35,305 bases of DNA, from contig CAMLKC010000004.1 in NCBI GenBank assembly GCA_946480595.1, positions 1 through 35,305 of the forward strand, in the 5' to 3' direction. Numbering within the stretch: the first letter of the stretch is position 1; each line of letters begins with the position of its first letter. Below the pieces are notes generated by a model. It saw nothing but the letters and a program-made list of their open reading frames with translations. It had not been told where the DNA came from and ran no database searches. This document shows positions 30,596-35,305 of the stretch, in pieces. Position numbers and translations under genes: made by a program. This DNA comes from an uncultured Candidatus Saccharibacteria bacterium. GTDB lineage: Bacteria > Patescibacteria > Saccharimonadia > Saccharimonadales > CAMLKC01.

Positions 30596-31255
30596 CTATT
30601 GGTTAAAATCGATTGTCTTGATTAATGCTTCAAAGTCGGGTTTGAATGTATCGGCATCAGTTCGCAGCGTCACGGTTTTATCACGAATCTGGTAGATAAC
30701 TGCTGCACCACGAATGTTCTTGGTAAACGTACCGTCCAGGCGCGTACCATTGTGGCCGTTAGCGCTCGTCGCGCTCGCACGAAGGTCACCCTTCTTTACT
30801 TTTTCTTGGTAAGTTTTTACGACTTGGTCGTAGTCCTTTTGCTCAATGATGACACGCAGCGAGTACTGCTGTTTTTCGCTCAGCGGCGGGACACTCACGG
30901 GGTTAAGGTAGGCGCGGTATGAATTGCTGTCCGCACCATCTTCTGAGACAAAAACGCTCCATGTCTTAGGGTAACTAAATGTCAAACGGCCAAAGTTGTC
31001 AGGCCCTACAAACGTGCGGTTCGGCTCTTTCTCACGTTCGGCAAACTTTTTATCATCAATCGTTTGCTGGTCATTTTTTGCTTTTGCGACGGCGAGGTCA
31101 ATCTTGCCATCAACACCGGTTTTTTGCTCAGTATAATTTACGTAAGCCCAGATAGCGAGGGATCCGGCAACTAACACGAGCACGACCAAGCCAATGATCG
31201 CAATCATGGAACCACTCACCCCACCTTGTTCGTTTTTGTGTCGATACGTCTTCAT
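30596..31255 (-). CDS. Membrane-anchored extracytoplasmic protein (219 aa), PsbP-like
   Basis: A basic N-terminus (MKTYRHKNEQ), one membrane segment (about 16-40, MIAIIGLVVLVLVAGSLAIW), a charged linker (45-80) and an outer globular domain of about 140 residues. The domain has the flow FGRLTFSYPKTWSVFVSEDG with later RVIIEQKDYDQVVKTY and a last IKTIDFN, which resembles PsbP-like or related stress-type lipoprotein domains; this is a weak fold-level guess. TATAAT (31263-31268) begins just after the stop of the methyltransferase gene, 7 nt before this ATG. Confidence 0.7.
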   Translation of the reverse strand: MKTYRHKNEQGGVSGSMIAIIGLVVLVLVAGSLAIWAYVNYTEQKTGVDGKIDLAVAKAKNDQQTIDDKKFAEREKEPNRTFVGPDNFGRLTFSYPKTWSVFVSEDGADSNSYRAYLNPVSVPPLSEKQQYSLRVIIEQKDYDQVVKTYQEKVKKGDLRASATSANGHNGTRLDGTFTKNIRGAAVIYQIRDKTVTLRTDADTFKPDFEALIKTIDFNQ

Positions 31256-31269
31256 GACGCTTATTATAC

Positions 31270-31785
31270 TTATGGCTTCTTCCCTTGTAAAGGACGAAAA
31301 ATAAACAAGTGGTGCGCGCCGAGCGTGCGGATTGGCTCAGGATTGGCAAACTCACTCCCATAGCTAATCACATGCAGCGGATGTCCCAGGCGGTCAGCCT
31401 CAGCCTGCATTTTGGCCGATAACTTACGAATATCGCGCTCAACAGCAAACGCATATACCAGCGTGGTATCCTGCGGCAATTTGGCAAACCAAAAATCACT
31501 AAGATGCACGGCAATCCGCTTGTTCCCTCGGGACAGAATGCGCGAAATCACAACCAGGGCCGGGTTCAACTCGTAGCCGACAGCTCGCGCGCCGAGGCGT
31601 GCTGCCATCCGCAGGATGATTCCATCGCCCGACCCCACATCTACCACAACGTCGTTTTTGCCCACTTTGTACAGTTCGCCGAATGCTTTTGCTACGTCCT
31701 TTTTATGGCTTGGCACATACGGCGCCCCGCGGAACACCACAAACCCGAACAACAGGACAATACCGGCAAAAAGCCAAAAAAGCAT
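31270..31785 (-). CDS. Membrane-anchored class I methyltransferase, FAM173-like
   Basis: A 171-aa SAM-dependent methyltransferase with an N-terminal membrane helix (1-18). It has APYVPS just after the helix, then motif I VVVDVGSGDG (47-55 region), GYELNPALVVISR and HLSDFWFAKLP. This layout (membrane helix, YVP-S/T, GSGDG, ELNP) matches FAM173/ATPSCKMT-type protein lysine methyltransferases, known in eukaryotes to modify ATP synthase subunit c and the ADP/ATP carrier. A membrane protein substrate is therefore a reasonable guess. Its ATG shares a base with the xseB stop (TGATG). Confidence 0.78.
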   Translation of the reverse strand: MLFWLFAGIVLLFGFVVFRGAPYVPSHKKDVAKAFGELYKVGKNDVVVDVGSGDGIILRMAARLGARAVGYELNPALVVISRILSRGNKRIAVHLSDFWFAKLPQDTTLVYAFAVERDIRKLSAKMQAEADRLGHPLHVISYGSEFANPEPIRTLGAHHLFIFRPLQGKKP

Positions 31786-31991
31786 CAGTCTGCCTCGTCG
31801 AACTTCTTTTTAATAACACTGACTTCGTTTTTAAGACCTTTTAGATCCTCTTCGATTTCAGCAGCCAACGTTTCGGCTTCTTTAAATTTGTCCAGCGCCC
31901 GTTCGAGCTCAAACTCGTCACTATCAAACCATTCGACGAGCTCGTCTAGCTGGGCTGTTTTCTCTGCAATGCTACGCTTTTTTACTGACAC
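31785..31991 (-). CDS. xseB: Exonuclease VII small subunit
   Basis: The 68-aa helical-hairpin small subunit of exonuclease VII. Two helices hold the family pattern: IAEKTAQLDELVEWFDSDEF, then LERALDKFKEAETLAAEIEE. It overlaps the end of xseA by 20 bp, as is usual for this pair, and the membrane methyltransferase follows with a 1-bp overlap. Confidence 0.93.
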   Translation of the reverse strand: MSVKKRSIAEKTAQLDELVEWFDSDEFELERALDKFKEAETLAAEIEEDLKGLKNEVSVIKKKFDEAD

Positions 31992-33072
31992 GATGAACCT
32001 CCGCCGTTACTATATTGTCGTTTTTTTCTATCTCAATCATTTTTCCCACTACCAGTTCGCCCCGCACGAGTGCATACCCTCGGGCAAGCACCTTGCGCGG
32101 ATCAAATTCGGCAAGCAGCTGCCTTTTATGACGCACATGCAGCTCGTATTGTTCGTGCCGCCGCTCGATTGCCGTAAATGCCTGCTGCAATATATCACTC
32201 ACCTGCTGGCGTTTATGATCGATCGTTTGTTCGGTACGAGGAAGTAGCGACACGACTCTTCGGCGGACCGCACGCAGTATTTCTTGCCGATCAGGGACTA
32301 AAATTTGCGCGGCATTACTGGGTGTTGCCGCACGCACATCTGCAGCCATATCCGCAAGACTCACATCTACCTCATGCCCTACGCCTACCAGTGTCGGAAT
32401 ACGACTGGCAGCGATTTCTCGCACCAACGGCTCATCATTAAATGCACTCAGATCGTCAGCGCTGCCTCCTCCACGAATAATAACTATCACTTCTGGCAAG
32501 TCAGGCTGTTCATTAAAATAACGTAGTGCGCGAATCATTTGATCAGGCGCACTGACGCCCTGCACCTGTACGTGTGCCACGTCGATTTTTAGTCCGCCCC
32601 AGCGATCGTTCACGATCTTCACAAAGTCCTTGTACCCCGCGGCGCCAGTACTGCTAATAACCGCTACGTGCCTCGGAATCTCTGGTAGTCGTCTCTTACG
32701 CTCGGGAGCAAACAGTCCTTCTTTGTCTAGTTTTGCCCGCAAAAGTTCAAAACTTTTTTTCAGGTTCCCCTCACCGCTCGGCCGGATAGCCCGGACTGTC
32801 AGGCTAAATTTTCCCCACTGCGTGAGCTTGGGCGTCGCCGCTACAATCACTTTCATGCCGTCTTCGATCGGCACGCGCAGCTGCCATACGGTCATAAAAC
32901 ACCCGATACTACCACCGTCGTCTTTAAGATCGAAAAAGACATACTTGCCCTGATTTACCTTAAAGCTCGCAACCTCGCCTTCGATACTCACCGCCAGGTA
33001 TGCATATTCCAGCGTCTGGTTCGTTACCGCAATAAAATCGCTGACGCTAAAAAGCGGGCTATTTTCGTCCAT
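31972..33072 (-). CDS. xseA: Exonuclease VII large subunit
   Basis: Catalytic subunit of the single-strand exonuclease. The N-terminal OB fold (about 1-100: SVSDFIAVTNQTLEYAYLAV, GKYVFFDLKDDGG) is followed by the catalytic region with VISSTGAAGYKDF, the signature VIIRGGGSADDLSAFND, and VGVGHEVDVSLADMAADVRA. At 366 aa it is shorter than the 400-456 aa of many homologues, with the loss in the C-terminal coiled-coil region. The end RKVLARGYALV is normal. The ATG overlaps the upstream flippase-like gene by 14 bp. Confidence 0.95.
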   Translation of the reverse strand: MDENSPLFSVSDFIAVTNQTLEYAYLAVSIEGEVASFKVNQGKYVFFDLKDDGGSIGCFMTVWQLRVPIEDGMKVIVAATPKLTQWGKFSLTVRAIRPSGEGNLKKSFELLRAKLDKEGLFAPERKRRLPEIPRHVAVISSTGAAGYKDFVKIVNDRWGGLKIDVAHVQVQGVSAPDQMIRALRYFNEQPDLPEVIVIIRGGGSADDLSAFNDEPLVREIAASRIPTLVGVGHEVDVSLADMAADVRAATPSNAAQILVPDRQEILRAVRRRVVSLLPRTEQTIDHKRQQVSDILQQAFTAIERRHEQYELHVRHKRQLLAEFDPRKVLARGYALVRGELVVGKMIEIEKNDNIVTAEVHRVSKKA

Positions 33073-34084
33073 ATTTTATCAGTGCTCGCTGGTAAAACAG
33101 GTACCCAAGACCAATGGTTCCAAGAAGCAAAATAACGCGTGTCAGTACAATCCCCGCGATTGCGGTTCCCTTGTCGAGTCCGGCGACAGCAAGAAATGCC
33201 ACCATGATCGCTTCGTACGCCCCAGCGCCACCCGGTGTAATGACAAAAAAACCGGCAATGGTCGCCACACCATACGCAATAAGGATAGGAGCCGGGTTAA
33301 CCGGGTGTCCGAGCGCCCAAAACGTAATGAAAAACAGCGCAATGTCAGCCAGCGTGAACAACAGTCCCCACAAAAAAGGCTTTATGAGAATTCGCTTGTC
33401 CTGTTTGAGCGCCAAGTAGTCATCGTGCATTTCCATGAAAAAAGCGTCGACTTTGGTATGGGAAAGCATGCGTTTTTTGCGGCCAAATGTCGCCCTATGC
33501 ACCAGTCCGTTTGCCGTCCGCACAAACCAAGAAGAAAACGACGTAATACGTTTCGGGCTGCTCAAAAGATAAACAGCACCGACCAGCGCGCTCGTCATTC
33601 CGCCTACCAGCAACGAACTCATCAGAATGATCCATCGGTTGATGCTACCGTCTATCGTGACAATAAACACCGCGACAAATAATAGCGTCATAAACGATAG
33701 CAGGCCCACCGCATAGCGGACAATCTGCGCCATCGTCGCCCGGCCTGACGAAACGCCATATTTACCAAGTCGCCATGTCATATACGATAAGCCGCTTATG
33801 CCGCCGCTTGGCAGAATGTGATTAACGAAGTTCATTTCTAGCGCCATACCAGCAAGTTCGGGTGGAGAAACTTTTTGCATGGAAGCTTTTGCCCGAAGGT
33901 ACGAAAACATCATTTCACCGCCGGCATAATACACCAACAGCTGTCCGGGAATCAGGAGTAGTAAAATCCAAATATTTACTTGGCTTAGCAAGTTCCACGC
34001 GTGCAACAGCTCGTGGCGTGAAAAGAATATAATGACGGCAATCAGTACGAGCGTAATAACACTCAGCCAAGCTCTAAAAGACAT
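33059..34084 (-). CDS. UPF0104/LPG synthetase TM-like membrane protein
   Basis: A polytopic membrane protein (341 aa from the ATG at 34084) with about eight hydrophobic segments, of the UPF0104 or lysylphosphatidylglycerol-synthetase membrane-domain (flippase-like) family. Markers are FVNHILPSGGISGLSYM, the polar loop ALKQDKRILIKPFLWGLLFT, and GFFVITPGGAGAYEAIMVAF. No C-terminal aminoacyl-transferase domain is present, so a lipid or polyprenyl-lipid flippase role is more likely than synthesis. The start is set by TATACT (34091-34096) ending 6 nt before it; an extension of 42 codons would cross the promoter. Confidence 0.85.
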   Translation of the reverse strand: MSFRAWLSVITLVLIAVIIFFSRHELLHAWNLLSQVNIWILLLLIPGQLLVYYAGGEMMFSYLRAKASMQKVSPPELAGMALEMNFVNHILPSGGISGLSYMTWRLGKYGVSSGRATMAQIVRYAVGLLSFMTLLFVAVFIVTIDGSINRWIILMSSLLVGGMTSALVGAVYLLSSPKRITSFSSWFVRTANGLVHRATFGRKKRMLSHTKVDAFFMEMHDDYLALKQDKRILIKPFLWGLLFTLADIALFFITFWALGHPVNPAPILIAYGVATIAGFFVITPGGAGAYEAIMVAFLAVAGLDKGTAIAGIVLTRVILLLGTIGLGYLFYQRALIKYGRK

Positions 34085-34107
34085 GCTACTAGTATATACT
34101 AAGAAAT
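34085..34107. promoter_or_regulatory. Overlapping divergent -10 boxes in one 10-bp palindrome
   Basis: AGTATATACT (34091-34100) contains TATACT on both strands, overlapping by 2 bp. The minus box is 6 nt from the flippase-like ATG (34084) and the plus box 7 nt from the methyltransferase ATG (34108). Only 23 bp separate the two start codons, so there is no room for leaders. Confidence 0.65.
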
Positions 34108-35305
34108 ATGTATATTGCGATTTTAGGCCGGCAACCGGCACTCGGCATGGGCGAGCTCGAAGTTTTGTATGGCTCAGACGCCGTCCGATGGTTTTCTGAT
34201 CAGTCGGCAACTGTAGCGTCAGCCACGTTTTCTCTCGATATTTTAGGCGGAACCCAAAAGGCCGGGCGCGTTGTCGTAGAACTTTCGCACGCAGACTGGC
34301 GCCGCGCCAGCATGAAAATCGTACAGACCTACTTAAAAGAATGGGGTGAATTTGAGGGCAAGATTACCCTTGGCATTAGTGCCTACGGGTTTGACGTGTC
34401 TTCGCGCGACGTGCAAAAGACCGGCATCATTCTCAAGCAAAAGCTAAAAAACAGCGGCGTCAGTTTGCGTCTCGTGCCAAACGACGAACCGGCACTTAGC
34501 AGCGCCGCCTCGCACCATAACAGGCTCGGCCTGGCCGATAACAAAAAAGAGCTCATCGTTGTGCGTTCTCGCAGCGGCAAAGTAATCATTGCCGAAAGCA
34601 TCGGCGCCCAAAACATTACCGCCTATGCCCTGCGCGACCAAAAACGGCCAAAGCGCGACGCTTTCGTCGGCATGCTGCCACCAAAACTTGCCCAGATCAT
34701 GATTAACCTCGCGTCACCCGCCACTCCAGTGTCGAGCCGCTCGGCCGTCTCTGCGAGCAAGCATCTGCAGCCCGAGCATGAAGCGACGCAGGGGCCCGAA
34801 TTCATGCCCGGAGCGAAGCCGCTTGCGAACAGAGATGATCGAAAAGGCGAACAAAATACCCTACTCGACCCCTTCTGCGGCACCGGCGTCCTCCTCCAAG
34901 AAGCCGCACTCATGGGCTACCGCGTATACGGCACCGACTTAGCCGACAAAATGATCGATTTTTCAGCAGCAAACCTCGAATGGCTGGCGGATTCGCACCA
35001 TACTGAAGTCGATTCTACACTACATCAAGGTGACGCCATGGACACCCAGTGGCAACAGCCTATCGATGCCGTCGCCTGCGAGAGCTACCTTGGGCAGCCA
35101 TTCAGTGCGCCGCCCTCACCTTCCAAGCTCGAACAAGTCCGCGGCAACTGCGACCATATTATTTCGGCATTCCTTAAAAACATAGCCGCTCAAATTGCGC
35201 CTGGAACCCCGCTTTGCGTTGCCGTTCCCGCCTGGAAAAACGGTAATGGCGGTTTTACTCACCTTCCCCTCATCAGCCAGCTAGATCGTCTCGGCTATGA
35301 ACGCC
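34108..35305 (+). CDS. THUMP/Trm11-type tRNA or DNA methyltransferase (partial)
   Basis: The frame is open from the ATG at 34108 to the window end (399 codons), so the 3' end is missing. The start MYIAILGRQPALGMGELEVL and FDILGGTQKAG-like region (about 45-60) match the N-terminal part of Trm11/Trm-G10 proteins. The methyltransferase fold starts at LLDPFCGTGVLLQEA (about 252-266). In place of the common DPPYG, motif IV reads ACESYLGQ, as in EPYLG-type Trm11 relatives. Residues about 205-250 are a low-complexity insert encoded in part by an imperfect palindrome (34748-34835). The gene is leaderless type and divergent from the flippase-like gene. Confidence 0.82.
   Translation, partial: MYIAILGRQPALGMGELEVLYGSDAVRWFSDQSATVASATFSLDILGGTQKAGRVVVELSHADWRRASMKIVQTYLKEWGEFEGKITLGISAYGFDVSSRDVQKTGIILKQKLKNSGVSLRLVPNDEPALSSAASHHNRLGLADNKKELIVVRSRSGKVIIAESIGAQNITAYALRDQKRPKRDAFVGMLPPKLAQIMINLASPATPVSSRSAVSASKHLQPEHEATQGPEFMPGAKPLANRDDRKGEQNTLLDPFCGTGVLLQEAALMGYRVYGTDLADKMIDFSAANLEWLADSHHTEVDSTLHQGDAMDTQWQQPIDAVACESYLGQPFSAPPSPSKLEQVRGNCDHIISAFLKNIAAQIAPGTPLCVAVPAWKNGNGGFTHLPLISQLDRLGYER
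34748..34835. repeat. In-frame palindromic insert within the methyltransferase gene
   Basis: Arms 34748-34762 and 34821-34835 are complementary at 12 of 15 positions, and inner arms CCGAGCATGAA (34772-34782) and TTCATGCCCGG (34801-34811) at 10 of 11. The whole 88-bp unit could fold as a long hairpin. It encodes a Ser/Pro/Ala/Gly-rich stretch just before motif I and keeps the frame open, much like palindromic elements found inside Rickettsia genes. Confidence 0.65.

Noticed and set aside
31785..33072. UGA recoding (code 25) as in some CPR lineages
   Set aside because: UGA ends several genes here in ATGA/TGATG overlaps and no clear in-frame UGA occurs inside conserved proteins.

Overview
The window looks like chromosomal DNA of a small-genome bacterium of the Patescibacteria/CPR, most likely Candidatus Saccharibacteria (TM7). 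The basis is a stripped-down division and cell-wall (dcw) cluster, very short intergenic gaps, many ATGA/TAATG gene overlaps, lineage-specific hypothetical genes, and first genes whose -10 box sits only 6-10 nt before the start codon. UGA is used as a stop (for example in the ATGA overlaps), which argues against the UGA=Gly CPR lineages. The assignment is inference from gene content and was not computed. No tRNA, rRNA, CRISPR array or insertion sequence was recognised.

Layout: (1) 1-395, gene-free AT-rich DNA. (2) 396-8770, a minus-strand dcw cluster read mraZ - structured 310-bp spacer - rsmH - ftsL - ftsI - mraY - ftsW - murG - ftsQ; murC/D/E/F, ddl, ftsA and ftsZ are absent here. The mraZ promoter carries MraZ-type boxes with a DnaA-box palindrome upstream. 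(3) 8950-13068, a small membrane protein, a HAD hydrolase, a YvcK-type protein, a GH1 glycosidase and a divergent LssY_C membrane protein. (4) 13065-17686, an unknown protein, a PIF1-like helicase divergent from a type IV pilin, prephenate dehydratase, and a DUF4868/KwaB-like protein. (5) 17748-21623, a short metK under a SAM-I riboswitch, a frameshifted hypothetical gene, a PNPOx-like protein, an AlkD-like protein, RNase HI and a conserved unknown.

(6) 21828-28703, a mosaic. Minus-strand housekeeping or accessory genes (DUF2568, DUF427, inositol-phosphatase family, flavodoxin family, a two-gene unknown module behind glyS, glycyl-tRNA synthetase) alternate with GC-rich plus-strand genes of unknown role: a DUF2103-like protein, a 51-aa ORF, and a tandem pair of paralogues. 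(7) 28774-34084, recO behind a soluble histidine kinase and response regulator, a membrane-anchored protein, a FAM173-like methyltransferase, xseB-xseA and a flippase-like membrane protein. (8) 34108 to the window end, a divergent THUMP/Trm11-type methyltransferase interrupted in frame by a palindromic segment.

Two start modes coexist. About 16 first genes have a -10 box 6-10 nt from the start codon, which predicts leaderless or nearly leaderless mRNA. Genes inside operons, riboswitch-controlled metK and the GC-rich plus-strand genes have clear Shine-Dalgarno sequences. Main candidates for new biology are the large inverted repeat between mraZ and rsmH, the leaderless and overlapping divergent promoters, the GC-rich plus-strand genes with the tandem paralogue pair, the two-gene module after glyS, and the palindrome inside the methyltransferase.
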